Of a stretch of 64,000 nucleotides of DNA, positions 27,638 to 36,924 are shown one piece after another; the stretch's first letter is position 1, and each line of letters opens with the position of its first letter. Source of the DNA: JAMXLO01 sp963776505. GTDB lineage: Bacteria > Pseudomonadota > Alphaproteobacteria > Acetobacterales > Acetobacteraceae. The stretch is from contig CAVZNH010000046.1 in the NCBI GenBank assembly GCA_963776505.1, positions 1-64,000 on the forward strand, written 5' to 3'. The position numbers and the translations under genes are program-made. Under the pieces are notes generated by a model. That model did not search any database and was not told the DNA's origin. It worked only from the letters and a program-made list of their open reading frames with translations.

Positions 27638-29188
27638 TCATTCACTCGCCGGCGCCATCTCGGCCGCCGGCGCGTGACGCGGGCGGCGCATCAGCAACAG
27701 CAGCAGCAACGCCGGCATCGTGGTGAAGATCATCAGCACGTAGTCGTCTATGTAGGCGATGATCTGCGCCTGATGATTGACCATCTGGTCGAGCATCATT
27801 GAGCCCTGCCGGCTCGCCGGGTCGAGCCATGCTCGCGTTGAACCCAGCGCCTGCAATGCGCGATTGAAAGGATTGACCGACGCACCGATCGTCTCATGCA
27901 AGGCCTGCGCGTTGTGCGCGAGCAGCGATGTGGTCACCGACACTCCGATCGCGGCGCCGATGTTGCGACCCAGGCTGAACAGCGCGGCACCCTCGGTGCG
28001 CAGGCGCGGCGCCAGCGTCGCAAAGGCAAGCACCTGCAGCGGTGTGAACACGAGACCAAGGCCGGCGCCCTGTACCGCGATGGTGATGACCAGTTCATGC
28101 ACCGAAACGTCGGGTGTCCAGCCGGTCATCGTCCAAAACGACCAGCACTGCATCACCAGGCCGATCGCCACGAGCCAGCGCTGATCGAAGCGCGTCAGAA
28201 GACGGCCGCACAGTGTGATGGTGAACAGGTTGCCGATGCCGCGCGGTGCCATCAACAGACCGGCGGTTGCGACCGGGTAATTGGCCAATGTCTGCAACCA
28301 GGGCGCCATCAGCGCGATCGATGAAACCAGCAAAGTGCCGACGGCGAACATCAGCGCGAGGCCCGCGGTGAAATTCACGTCGCGGAACAGCTCCGGTCGG
28401 ATAAGCGGGCGCGGCGCCCAGGCCATGTGCACCAGGAACAGGTAGATGCCGAGACCGGCCAGCACGGCCTCAATCATGATCTCGCGCGAGGTGAACCAGT
28501 CCTGGTTATTGCCGCGATCCAGCATTATCTGCAGCGCGCCGATACCAGTGCTGAGCAGAAAGAAGCCGAGCCAGTCGAAGCGCAGATGGCGCTCGCCGTC
28601 GCTCTCGTGCATGAACAACAGGAGGCCAAGAGCCGCCAGCACGCCGAACGGCAGGTTGATGTAGAACACGTAGCGCCAGTTGTAGGCATCGGTTAGATAG
28701 CCGCCGAGCGTCGGGCCTAGGATGGGGCCGATCATCACACCCATGCCCCATATCGCCATGGCGAAGCCGCGCCGCTCGATAGGGTAGATGTCGAACAGGA
28801 TCGCCTGTGACAGCGGCACCAGGGCCGCGCTGCACATGCCTTGCAGCAGGCGGAACACGACGATCTGTTCCAGTGTCTGCGCCGCGCCGCACAGCATCGA
28901 TGTGATGGTGAAGCTGATGATGCAGGCGACGAACAGCCGCTTGCGGCCGAAGCGCGCGGCGAGCCAGCCCACCGGCGCCGTCATGATCGCTGCGGCGGTG
29001 ATGTAGGCGGTGAGCACCCAGGTGATCTCGTCGTAGCTCGCCGAGAAGCTGCCCTGCATGTAGGGGAGCGCGACGTTGGCGATGGTCTGGTCAAGCGACT
29101 GGAGCAGCGTGGCGCAGATTATGCACGCCGTGATCATGCCGCGGTGCGGTGTGCGCTCCAATAATGTGACGGCGCCGGCGACAGCCAT
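27638..29188 (-). CDS. DHA2-family MFS drug exporter (EmrB-like)
   Basis: 516 residues and about 14 membrane segments. The start has the DHA2 signature LLQSLDQTIANVALPYMQG and the motif A-like GWLAARFGRKRLF; motif C is seen in GVMIGPILGPTLGGYLTD. It exports drugs or organic acids by proton antiport across the inner membrane. No EmrA-type adaptor is adjacent. It is convergent with the aldo/keto reductase (15-base gap). Confidence 0.92.
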   Translation of the reverse strand: MAVAGAVTLLERTPHRGMITACIICATLLQSLDQTIANVALPYMQGSFSASYDEITWVLTAYITAAAIMTAPVGWLAARFGRKRLFVACIISFTITSMLCGAAQTLEQIVVFRLLQGMCSAALVPLSQAILFDIYPIERRGFAMAIWGMGVMIGPILGPTLGGYLTDAYNWRYVFYINLPFGVLAALGLLLFMHESDGERHLRFDWLGFFLLSTGIGALQIMLDRGNNQDWFTSREIMIEAVLAGLGIYLFLVHMAWAPRPLIRPELFRDVNFTAGLALMFAVGTLLVSSIALMAPWLQTLANYPVATAGLLMAPRGIGNLFTITLCGRLLTRFDQRWLVAIGLVMQCWSFWTMTGWTPDVSVHELVITIAVQGAGLGLVFTPLQVLAFATLAPRLRTEGAALFSLGRNIGAAIGVSVTTSLLAHNAQALHETIGASVNPFNRALQALGSTRAWLDPASRQGSMMLDQMVNHQAQIIAYIDDYVLMIFTTMPALLLLLLMRRPRHAPAAEMAPASE

Positions 29189-29341
29189 TCGCTAGGGGCC
29201 CGGCAAGGGCGGCATTGTTTCCTCCGCGCCGCCGTTCGTTGCGGTGGCTGCTCTGTGCAAGTACGGCGCAAAGCGCCGCCCGCCACGTGCGATATTGGTC
29301 TATCGACCAGTCGCGATCAAGCAGCGATCAGAGGGCAGCGA

Positions 29342-29986
29342 TCAGACGGGCGCCCCTGTCTCGTCATCCGTGGTGAAGGACTGGCTTTGGAACGCGAAGA
29401 AGAACGCCACCGCTGGCGCGCCGGGAAAGCGCAGGATCAGGCCCCCGTCCTGCCATACGCCGTCATCGCGATCATGCGGCGGCGGACTGCCCTGGTTCAT
29501 GTGCAGATCGTGGACCCCGCGGCCGGGCGTGAAGTGGAAATACTGGTCGGGCTTGTGCTCGGGTCCCCAGGGATTGCCGAAGGCAAACACTTCCGCGCCG
29601 GCGGTCCGCATTGCGCGCTCCAGCACGTCGCTCAGCTTCTCGTCCAGCTCATTCGGATCGCCAACGGCGGTTGCGGCGACCTGCTGCATCGAACTGGTGT
29701 CGAAAAGGCCGCCGCGCACATAGTCAAGGCGCAGCGAATGGTCGCCCCGTGCGGGGGTTGTCAGGCCGGGCGGCAGCCCGTCGATCGCACTCAGAACCGG
29801 GCCACGGAAATCAGGCTCGATATGGAACAGCAGGTCGGTCTCGTCATCGGATCGGACATTGACCGCGAGCCGCCAGGGTCCATGTGGCGTTTGCACCAGG
29901 ATCTCGACATGCGGCGCCCGGTCATCCGGTTCGTGATGGAGTACCTTGGATACGGTGCCACGCAACACTCCATACCTGATCGCCAC
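29342..29986 (-). CDS. DUF2278 (YukJ-like) protein
   Basis: 214 residues. The start IRYGVLRGTVSKVLHHEPDD, a middle LDYVRGGLFD, and the C-terminal half VFAFGNPWGPEH, FTPGRGVHDLHMNQG and DDGVWQDGGLIL match DUF2278. The invariant His and Asp residues (HDLHMNQG, DDGVWQDGG) suggest a metal or nucleotide site, but no activity is known to me. It is divergent from a phospholipase-D-like gene; the two may work together. Confidence 0.88.
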   Translation of the reverse strand: MAIRYGVLRGTVSKVLHHEPDDRAPHVEILVQTPHGPWRLAVNVRSDDETDLLFHIEPDFRGPVLSAIDGLPPGLTTPARGDHSLRLDYVRGGLFDTSSMQQVAATAVGDPNELDEKLSDVLERAMRTAGAEVFAFGNPWGPEHKPDQYFHFTPGRGVHDLHMNQGSPPPHDRDDGVWQDGGLILRFPGAPAVAFFFAFQSQSFTTDDETGAPV

Positions 29987-30117
29987 GGCGCTCCCCCTCC
30001 CAAGCTATCCGGTTCGGCTGACTAGCAGATGAAGGACCGCGCAACGTGTGAAGCAGGTCACCGAATCCAGCGACAGATGGGAGTATCCGGGATCAGAGAC
30101 CAGCGAGACGTGTAGGC

Positions 30118-30212
30118 TGTCATTGCGAGGAGCGGAGTGACGAAGCAAACCCGGTTATAAGTTCGCTCCACTGAACGAGTTTTGCCGCGTCGCATTGCTC
30201 CTAACAACGACA
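30118..30212. repeat. Dispersed palindromic intergenic element (second type)
   Basis: Left arm TGTCATTGCGAGGAGCGGAG and the inverted right arm (CATTGCTCCTAACAACGACA) match over about 30 bases with several mismatches, around a short AT-richer centre. The TCATTGCGAGGAGCG motif is that of a widespread proteobacterial intergenic repeat. It lies in the divergent promoter region between DUF2278 and the PLD-like gene. Confidence 0.6.
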
Positions 30213-30284
30213 TTGTCGGCGTGACGCGCGCTCCAACGATGTTGGGTACCAGAAGTTCTGGAAGGGTCAAAGGGGAGACAGCAC

Positions 30285-32138
30285 ATGCCAAAGGCACTCG
30301 CGTTCTCGAACAACGACATTGCCGTGTTTGCCTGGACCTACGAACAGAAGCTGGCCGGCTGCCTTGGGTTCGCAGTGTATCGCGGCGACGTGCATGCCGG
30401 CACGTGGGAGCCGCTGCCGGCACTGGCACGCTTCGATGCCACTGCGGCAGACACCAAGGAAACCACCGAGCAGGCGCCGGTGCAGAAGTATTGGTGGAAG
30501 GACCTTGGCGCCCGCCGTGGCGGGATGTTCCACTACAAGATCGTGCCGATGGGCGGTAAGCCAGGCGCGCTACGGCCACTGGATGGGATCGATCCGCTGC
30601 TGACCAACCCGGTTGCCGTCACACCTGACCGCGGCCTGTTCAAGGCGTATTTCAATCGCGGCATCCTGGCGACTCAGATGGTCGCGCATGCGCTGGGCAC
30701 GCCTAGTGTCGATCGCCTGATGCGCCATATCGGGGATCCCAACGACAGCCTGCGCCAGGCGCTGGAAGGCCAGTTGGCCGATGCGCTGACCGAGCTGCTC
30801 GATCGGGCCGACGACAAAGGCGGCGAGATCCGGGGTGCACTCTATGAGCTGAACGATCCACAGGGGCTCGAGGTGCGCCTCCAGGCGAGCGACCACGGTT
30901 CAGCGTCCGCCCGTGCGGTGGTGCTGGGGAATGAGCGCGCGGGATCCAATGAAGATACGCACAGCGAGAACCGCGCCAACCTGAAGGCGGCGGGGGTGCC
31001 TGTGGTCGATCGAATCCTGCCTTCGGGGCGAATCCCGCATAACAAGTTCCTGGTGCTGAAGCAGGCCGGCCAGCCGATCGCCGTGCTGACCGGTTCCACC
31101 AACTGGACGATGAATGCGCTGGCCGCGCAGACCAACAACGCGCTCATCGTCGAGAGCCCGTCTGTCGCGGCGCACTATTCGGCCTACTGGGATCAATTGG
31201 AAAAAGATACCGGCAGCGCCCAGCGTGGCGACGAGGCATGGCAGGGGCCGACATTCCGCAAATGGGTACAGCAGCAGAACGCGGCGATGATCAAGCAGCC
31301 GCTGCAGCTCGAGGACCGGAGTGCCAGCGTGCAAGTGCTGTTCTCGCCCAATACGAACAGGCCCATCAGCTCACCGCCGAAGGAGAACCCGGCGGATGTC
31401 AATCTTCTGTTCGATCTGATCAAGCAGGCGAAGCAGGCTGTGCTGTTTCTGGCCTTCGAACCGGGTAATCATTCAATTTTGGATGCTGCCGGGAAGGCGC
31501 TGCACGACAATCCTTCGCTGTTCGTGCGCGGCGCCCTCACCAGTGCGAGCAATGCGGAGAATTTTAAGGAGGCGCTGCAAGGAGGCGGAGACACCGCACC
31601 GGAAGGCCGCGGCAAGCAGCCCCGTGTCGCGACGATCGGGGAACCTCCGCAAGGCAAGGCTGGCGTTGATTATCGCGTCATACCTGCGACAGCGGTCAAC
31701 AAGAGCGATGCGTTCGGCGCCTGGGAGTCCGAGTTGAACAAGGCCGGCTTCGCGATTATCCACGACAAGATCCTGGTGATCGATCCGTTCAGCGATGACT
31801 GCGCGGTGGTGACCGGTTCGCACAACCTTGGCTATCGCGCATCACACAACAATGACGAGAACCTCGTGGTGGTGCGTGGCCATCGTGCGTTGGCCGAGGC
31901 CTATACGTGCCATGTGCTGGATGTGTACGATCACTATGCGTGGCGGTGGTGGCTTACTCAGAACCCACAGCAGTTCGGCATGCCACTCGATCCCACGGAT
32001 AAATGGCAGGACCGCTATATCAAGAACGGCCAGGTCACCGCTGCGGAACTGAAGTTCTGGATGAGCGCGGAACCGAATGTGCGTGCCCACGCCGCGGAGG
32101 TTGCGCCGGCCAGCAAGGCTCGCCGCGGTCGGCACTGA
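30285..32138 (+). CDS. Phospholipase-D-like (HKD) protein
   Basis: 617 residues. GGGGAGA lies ahead of the ATG. Residues 1-110 look like a beta-sandwich (FAWTYEQKLAGCLGFAVYRG, KYWWKDL, MFHYKIVPMGG). Two PLD modules follow: HNKFLVLK with TGSTNWTMNAL, and HDKILVID with VTGSHNLGYRASHNNDEN. The second is a full HxKxxxxD; the first has Lys in place of the last Asp, so only one site is canonical. It could be a phospholipase or nuclease; no signal peptide, so cytoplasmic. The divergent neighbour is DUF2278. Confidence 0.85.
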   Translation: MPKALAFSNNDIAVFAWTYEQKLAGCLGFAVYRGDVHAGTWEPLPALARFDATAADTKETTEQAPVQKYWWKDLGARRGGMFHYKIVPMGGKPGALRPLDGIDPLLTNPVAVTPDRGLFKAYFNRGILATQMVAHALGTPSVDRLMRHIGDPNDSLRQALEGQLADALTELLDRADDKGGEIRGALYELNDPQGLEVRLQASDHGSASARAVVLGNERAGSNEDTHSENRANLKAAGVPVVDRILPSGRIPHNKFLVLKQAGQPIAVLTGSTNWTMNALAAQTNNALIVESPSVAAHYSAYWDQLEKDTGSAQRGDEAWQGPTFRKWVQQQNAAMIKQPLQLEDRSASVQVLFSPNTNRPISSPPKENPADVNLLFDLIKQAKQAVLFLAFEPGNHSILDAAGKALHDNPSLFVRGALTSASNAENFKEALQGGGDTAPEGRGKQPRVATIGEPPQGKAGVDYRVIPATAVNKSDAFGAWESELNKAGFAIIHDKILVIDPFSDDCAVVTGSHNLGYRASHNNDENLVVVRGHRALAEAYTCHVLDVYDHYAWRWWLTQNPQQFGMPLDPTDKWQDRYIKNGQVTAAELKFWMSAEPNVRAHAAEVAPASKARRGRH

Positions 32139-33336
32139 TCACGCACGCTTCTCCGGCATGCCGAGCAGTTGCGGTCAGCACATATTCGGTGTGCGCGCCC
32201 GCCGCGGGGCCGGGCCATGCCACCACAGCCTCCGGCTTTTCGCCGTCGAGCCGGATCGCGGGGCCCGGATGCAGGGTTCGCCCGATCAGCGGATCCGTCA
32301 CCTCCTGCACCGAACCGCGCGCCCGGAAATGCGGATCATTGGCGCAGTCGGCGATGTCGTAGAGCCGCGAGCACGGCACGTCCGCCGCCTCCAGCCGCGC
32401 CTCTGCGTCCCTGGCCGGCAGCGTCCGCGTCCAGGCGGCGATCGCCGCGTCCAGTTCCGCGCGACGCGCGCAGCGGTCGGCGTTGGTCGCATAGGCCGGG
32501 TCGCGCGCCAGTTCCGGCCGACCGATCGCCGCCATCAGCCGGGAGAAGATCAGATCGGAGTTGCCCGCGATGCACAGCCATTTCCCGTCCGCGCAAGGAT
32601 AGGTGTTGGTCGGCGCCGCGGTCTCGATCGCCGCGCCCACCGGCTGCCGCACCCGGCCGTCCATGGCGTATTCCGGCAGCATTCCCTCCATCAGGCTGAA
32701 CACGCTGTCCACCAGATTCACGTCGACCACGCGGCCGCGCTCAGTGCCTGCCACATCGCGCTGCCAGAGCGCCGACAGCAGGCCGATCGCCGCATACAGC
32801 CCCGCCAGGTCGTCGCTGATCGAGATGCCGCAGCGCGGCGGCGGCAGATCGGAACTGCCGGCGGGATGCGCGGTGAGGTGGCGGATGCCGCCCATCGCCT
32901 CGCCGATCGCGCCGAACGCCGGCTTGTCGCGATACGGGCCGTCCTGGCCGTAGCCGGAGATGCGCGCGATCACCAGACGCGGATTGACCGCGTGCAGCGC
33001 CTCGGGGCCCAGGCCCAGCCGCTCAAGCCCGCCGGCGCGCAGGTTCTCCACCAGCACGTCCGCCCGCGCGGCCAGCCGCAGCACGACGTCGCGATCGCGC
33101 TTGAGGTCGAGCACCACCGACAGCTTGTTGCGGCCATGCACGCTGAACCACACCGAGTGCCCATCCACCGAGGCGCCCCAGCCGCGGAACGGATCGCCGC
33201 CCGGCGGCTCCACCTTGATCACCTCGGCGCCAAGGTCGGCCAGGATGCGGGTGCAGAACGGCGCCGCGATGTAATGGCCGATTTCGAGGACCTTCAGGCC
33301 GGCCAGCGGGCCGGTTCGTTGCGGCGGGATCTGCAT
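32139..33336 (-). CDS. CaiB/BaiF-family CoA-transferase, C-terminal frameshift
   Basis: About 398 residues when repaired. The start at 33336 (MQIPPQRTGPLAGLKVLEIG) has GGAG six bases upstream. Motifs: RILADLGAEVIKVEPPGGD, HGRNKLSVVLDLKRD, ENLRAGGLERLGLG and RISGYGQDGPY. The uncorrected frame runs 100 bases into the PLD gene. One base change near 32172 gives an ending LLGMPEKRA with its stop at 32139, exactly abutting the PLD stop, which supports an indel. Acid and CoA donor unknown. Confidence 0.85.
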
Positions 33337-33446
33337 TGGCGCTCCGGTTGCGGCAATCCGTGAGGATAATAAACGACGAATTCGCGCCAGCGGCACGCCA
33401 GCGTTACTCATTTCATAAGAGGTTTACCGCCATATTGCTGTCACGG

Positions 33447-33544
33447 AGCCGGCTTTGGCCGGTGTCCTGTTTCCTCCCCGATGTCGCGCCGCTACGGCGC
33501 GACCCCCTTGGGCGGTGCGGCTTCGTGCGGCACCGCCTCTTTTT
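33447..33544 (+). promoter_or_regulatory. Candidate structured leader or small RNA ending in an intrinsic terminator
   Basis: Three hairpins in a row: CCGGC-TTTG-GCCGG (33449-33462), a perfect 9-bp stem GTCGCGCCG-CTA-CGGCGCGAC (33483-33503), and GGCGGTGC…GCACCGCC (33511-33537) followed by TCTTTTT. The last is a good terminator on the plus strand, yet no plus-strand gene precedes it. It lies 86 bases before the small gene that leads the amidase. So it is either an attenuated leader (riboswitch-like) or a small RNA. No known riboswitch class is recognised. Confidence 0.45.
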
Positions 33545-33629
33545 CGCCGGCTTCCGTTCCCGCGCCGCCGATCGCATGATCCGTGCCCAAGACCGGAGAA
33601 TGACGTGGGCAATGATCGGGGGCAATGAC

Positions 33630-33812
33630 ATGGACAAGGAACTGATCGCGAAGCTGGCGCGCGCCGCGGGCCTCGACAAGGCGCTGGCGGAATTCCCTGA
33701 CGATGTGGCGCTGGCAGCCGAGCAGGCACTGGGCAACCGGGGCGCGATCGCCTATCCCGACGATCCGGCCGCGGAACCCTGGCCGCCGATGCGCGCGGGG
33801 GCCGGGCTGTGA
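33630..33812 (+). CDS. Small protein ahead of amidase
   Basis: 60 residues (MDKELIAKLARAAGLDKALA … DDVALAAEQALGNRG, ending EPWPPMRAGAGL). GGGGGC lies about seven bases before the ATG, and an in-frame ATG at 33612 is an alternative start. The stop overlaps the amidase GTG start (GTGA), so translation is probably coupled. Some amidases have an obligate small partner encoded just ahead (AtzG with AtzE, GatC with GatA). This protein does not clearly match those families, so the partner role is only suggested by position. Confidence 0.65.
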   Translation: MDKELIAKLARAAGLDKALAEFPDDVALAAEQALGNRGAIAYPDDPAAEPWPPMRAGAGL

Positions 33813-35206
33813 GCGAACTGCACTGGCTCACCGCGGCGGAGGCCACACGGCAGTTCGCCGCGCGGAAGCTCTCGCCGGTCGAACTGCTGACCGCGCTGCT
33901 GGCGCGGATCGAGCGGCTCGATCCGAAGCTGCACGCGTTCATCCGGCTGGACGCCGAGGCCGCGATGGCGGCGGCGCGGGCAGCCGAGACCGAGATCGCC
34001 GCGGGACGCGTGCGCGGGCCGCTGCACGGCGTGCCGGTCGGCATCAAGGACATCATCGACGTCGCCGGCCTGCCGACCACGTGCCATTCGAAGATCCTGG
34101 TCGACAACGTCGCCAAGGCCGACGCGGCGGTGATCGCGAAGCTGCGCCAGGCGGGCGCGATCATCCTGGGCAAGCTGTCCACCCACGAGTTCGCCATCGG
34201 CGGCCCGAGCTTCGATCTGCCCTTCCCGCCGGCGCGCAATCCGTGGAACCCGGAGCATCATCCGGGCGGCTCCTCCTCCGGCTCCGGCGCCGGCGTGTGC
34301 GCCGGGCTGTTCCCGCTGGCGCTCGGCTCCGATACCGGCGGTTCGGTGCGCAATCCGGCCTCCGCTTGCGGCATCGTCGGGCTGAAGCCGACCTACGGGC
34401 TGGTGTCGCGGCGCGGCGTGTTCCCGCTGTCGTTCACGCTCGACCATGTCGGCCCGCTGACCCGCACGGTGGCCGACAACGCGCTGCTGCTGGACGCGAT
34501 CGCCGGGCACGATCCCGCCGATCCCGGCAGTGCGGCGACCAGCGCGCGGTATTTCGGCCGGATGCTGGAGCGCGGCGTGCGCGATCTGCGCGTCGGCTTC
34601 GTGCGGCACTTCCATGAGACTGGACAAGCCGGCGCATCCCGAGGTGAGCGCGGCGGTGGAGGATGCGGCGCGCGTGCTGCAGGCCGAAGGCGCCGAAGTG
34701 CGCAACGTCACGCTGCCGTCGCTGAACGAGTTCGCCGCGGTCAACCGGGTGATCCTGTGCAGCGAGGCGTGGTCGATCCACGCGCCGTGGCTGCGCGAGC
34801 GTCCCGGCGACTATGGCCAGCTCTCGCGCCAGCGGCTGATGCCGGGCGCGTTCATGAATGCCGGCGACTATGTCGGCGCGCAGCGCCGGCGATTGCAGAT
34901 GATCGCTGCGGTCGAGGAGGCGTTCCGCGACTTCGACGTGCTGATCTGCGCCAGCTCGATGGACCCGGCGAGCCGCATCGAGGACGCGGCGGAGACCGCG
35001 TCGCACCTATCCGCGCCAGGCGCGCACGCCGTTCAACGTCACCGGCCATCCGGCGCTGGCGATGATGGCGGGATTGTCGCGCGACGGGACTGCCGCTGTC
35101 GGTGCAGTTCGTCGGCCGCTACTTCGAGGACGCGACGGTGCTGCGCGTTGCCGCCGCGTACGAGCGCGGCACCGAGTGGCACAAGAGGCGGCCGCCGATC
35201 GGGTAG
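33809..35206 (+). pseudogene. Amidase-signature hydrolase, multiple frame changes
   Basis: The reading frame is good for the first 270 residues: PLHGVPVGIKDIIDVAGLPT holds the catalytic Lys, and HPGGSSSGSGAGVCAG with LGSDTGGSVRNPAS holds the Ser-cisSer-Lys triad region. The frame then changes near 34617, again near 35008 and near 35085, with coding sequence still recognisable (AHPEVSAAVEDAARVLQ, TPFNVTGHPALAMMAGL, QFVGRYFEDATVLRVAAAYE) to a stop at 35206. Repaired it would be about 465 residues, the normal amidase size. Either a decayed gene or a cluster of indel errors. Substrate unknown. Confidence 0.8.
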
Positions 35207-35216
35207 CTGGCTTTCG

Positions 35217-36719
35217 TCACGGGCCGCGTTGTGCCGTCGCCTTTGCGGCAGAGTGTACGGCGACAGGCTGTGGAGGATAGTTGGCCAGGAAAGCTTGCAG
35301 CTGCGCCGACCCGGTGACCGCGGACTCGCCTGCCGCGACCAGCAGATCCACGTCCTGCCGCTTCACTGTCAGTCCGGTTGGGATCGCCAGCAATGCTGCC
35401 TTCTCCGGTCCTTCCGGCATCGCCGCCAGCGAGATGTGGATCAGTTCGCCGTCCACGTCGTCGCATCTCGCACCATCGATCACGCTTGCCTCGCCACAGC
35501 GCGCCTGGGCGATGGCGTGAGCGAGCCCATGGACCTGGTCGGTGACGGCGGTCAGCGTCTCGAAATTATAGCGATCGATCTGTGCGCCCGAGACCAGGCC
35601 GAACAGCGAGAACAGGCCGCCAACCGCCCGGTGCTGTGCGACGGAGGAATCCTGTGCGCCTTGCCCGTCGATGCTGAGCACCAGAATTCGTCGCACGTGA
35701 TCGATGCCGCGACTGCGTATCTCCGCGGGCGACAATCCGGCGGTCTGCATCATCGCCCCGCCTGCACGCAGCGCCAGGTTGTCGGCGACGCCGCCATCGA
35801 CCAGATGTACATAGCGAGTCCGATTTGAATCCAGATAGCGTTCCGCCATCAGGGCCTCCACGCCCAGCCGTGACAGTGGATTCTGTTTGTCGGCGTCGCT
35901 GATGTTGCGCAGCCAACCGGGCTTGCGCCCGCCGCAGTCCGCCGCGCGGTTGGTCAAGGTGATGGGGGAGAACAGCCCGGGAAATCCGTTCGACGCCGCC
36001 ACCGCGCGCGCCACCGGGAAATCCTCCAGATCAGAGCAGATCAGATCGAATGATTCCTGCGTGAACAGCATCGGTGTGCCATAGGCGACGTCGGTGGCGC
36101 CGATCGCGATGATCGGTCGACCGCGTTGCGCGAGATCGCGGAAGGTCGCGCCGTGGAACATCGTGCGGTCGTACACGCGCTCCATGAAATCGTTGGTGCC
36201 GACCAGCGGATCGCTGAGCCACGTCCAGTTCCACGGCAGCAGATAGATGCCCCAGATGTAGCTTTCGGTGTCCTGGTAGAGGAATTCGCCTTCGAATTTG
36301 CCGAATGTCGCATCGCGGTACAGACCGTAGTACGCCGCTGGAAAGCTGCCGCCCGACACGCCGGCGATCGCGGAGATCTGGTCCAACAGCGGCTGCGGGC
36401 CGGCGGCGAGCGGCACCATCACCGTGCGCATGCCCTTCAGCGCGCCGTAGCCGAACGAGGCCGATCGTTTGCCGCCGCCCGACATCGCGACCATGACCAG
36501 CAGATCGGGGGCATAGCCGGGTGCATGCAGTGCAGCCAGCCGATAGCCGTCGTTCGAGATGTTGCCGCTGTCCATCGGCGCCAGCGCACTTGGTGGGAGA
36601 GGAACGGTGTCGGTAACCGTCAGCGAGGCGCATGCGCCGAGCAAGGCGGCCAGCAGTATTGCTGCGGTTCGGCGCAGCGCGGCGGATCTGTGTGGCGCCA
36701 CAGTGAGAATTCTCCCCAT
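35217..36719 (-). CDS. Patatin-like phospholipase lipoprotein
   Basis: About 500 residues from the ATG at 36719 (another at 36734). The N-terminus is a lipoprotein signal ending LLGAC. Patatin features: the glycine-rich oxyanion loop MSGGGKRSASFGYGAL, the nucleophile elbow GVSGGS, and the catalytic Asp in VDGGVADN. It is probably anchored in the outer membrane and cleaves acyl chains of lipids. No ribosome binding site is obvious. Its end lies 11 bases from the amidase remnant, convergent with it. Confidence 0.87.
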   Translation of the reverse strand: MGRILTVAPHRSAALRRTAAILLAALLGACASLTVTDTVPLPPSALAPMDSGNISNDGYRLAALHAPGYAPDLLVMVAMSGGGKRSASFGYGALKGMRTVMVPLAAGPQPLLDQISAIAGVSGGSFPAAYYGLYRDATFGKFEGEFLYQDTESYIWGIYLLPWNWTWLSDPLVGTNDFMERVYDRTMFHGATFRDLAQRGRPIIAIGATDVAYGTPMLFTQESFDLICSDLEDFPVARAVAASNGFPGLFSPITLTNRAADCGGRKPGWLRNISDADKQNPLSRLGVEALMAERYLDSNRTRYVHLVDGGVADNLALRAGGAMMQTAGLSPAEIRSRGIDHVRRILVLSIDGQGAQDSSVAQHRAVGGLFSLFGLVSGAQIDRYNFETLTAVTDQVHGLAHAIAQARCGEASVIDGARCDDVDGELIHISLAAMPEGPEKAALLAIPTGLTVKRQDVDLLVAAGESAVTGSAQLQAFLANYPPQPVAVHSAAKATAQRGP

Positions 36720-36924
36720 TTGTGAAGGTTTCATACACCATGGAGCACTTCGACGCTTCCTGCGCGAATCGGAGCGTAGATCGCGACCTTCGGTGGCGAC
36801 AGCAATTGGCGGTTCCTCACGAGTCCGTAAGTAGTTATAGAAGGCACCGCGTGCGACAACACCTCGGCAATGAAATCTTCTGCTGTCGGCGCGACGGGAT
36901 CTGTAGGGAGCGGGAGGAGCGGTC

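Noticed and set aside
33483..33503. Mini-ykkC (guanidine-II) riboswitch hairpin
   Set aside because: An ACGG is present near the loop, but the stem closes over it and the second required hairpin is lacking.
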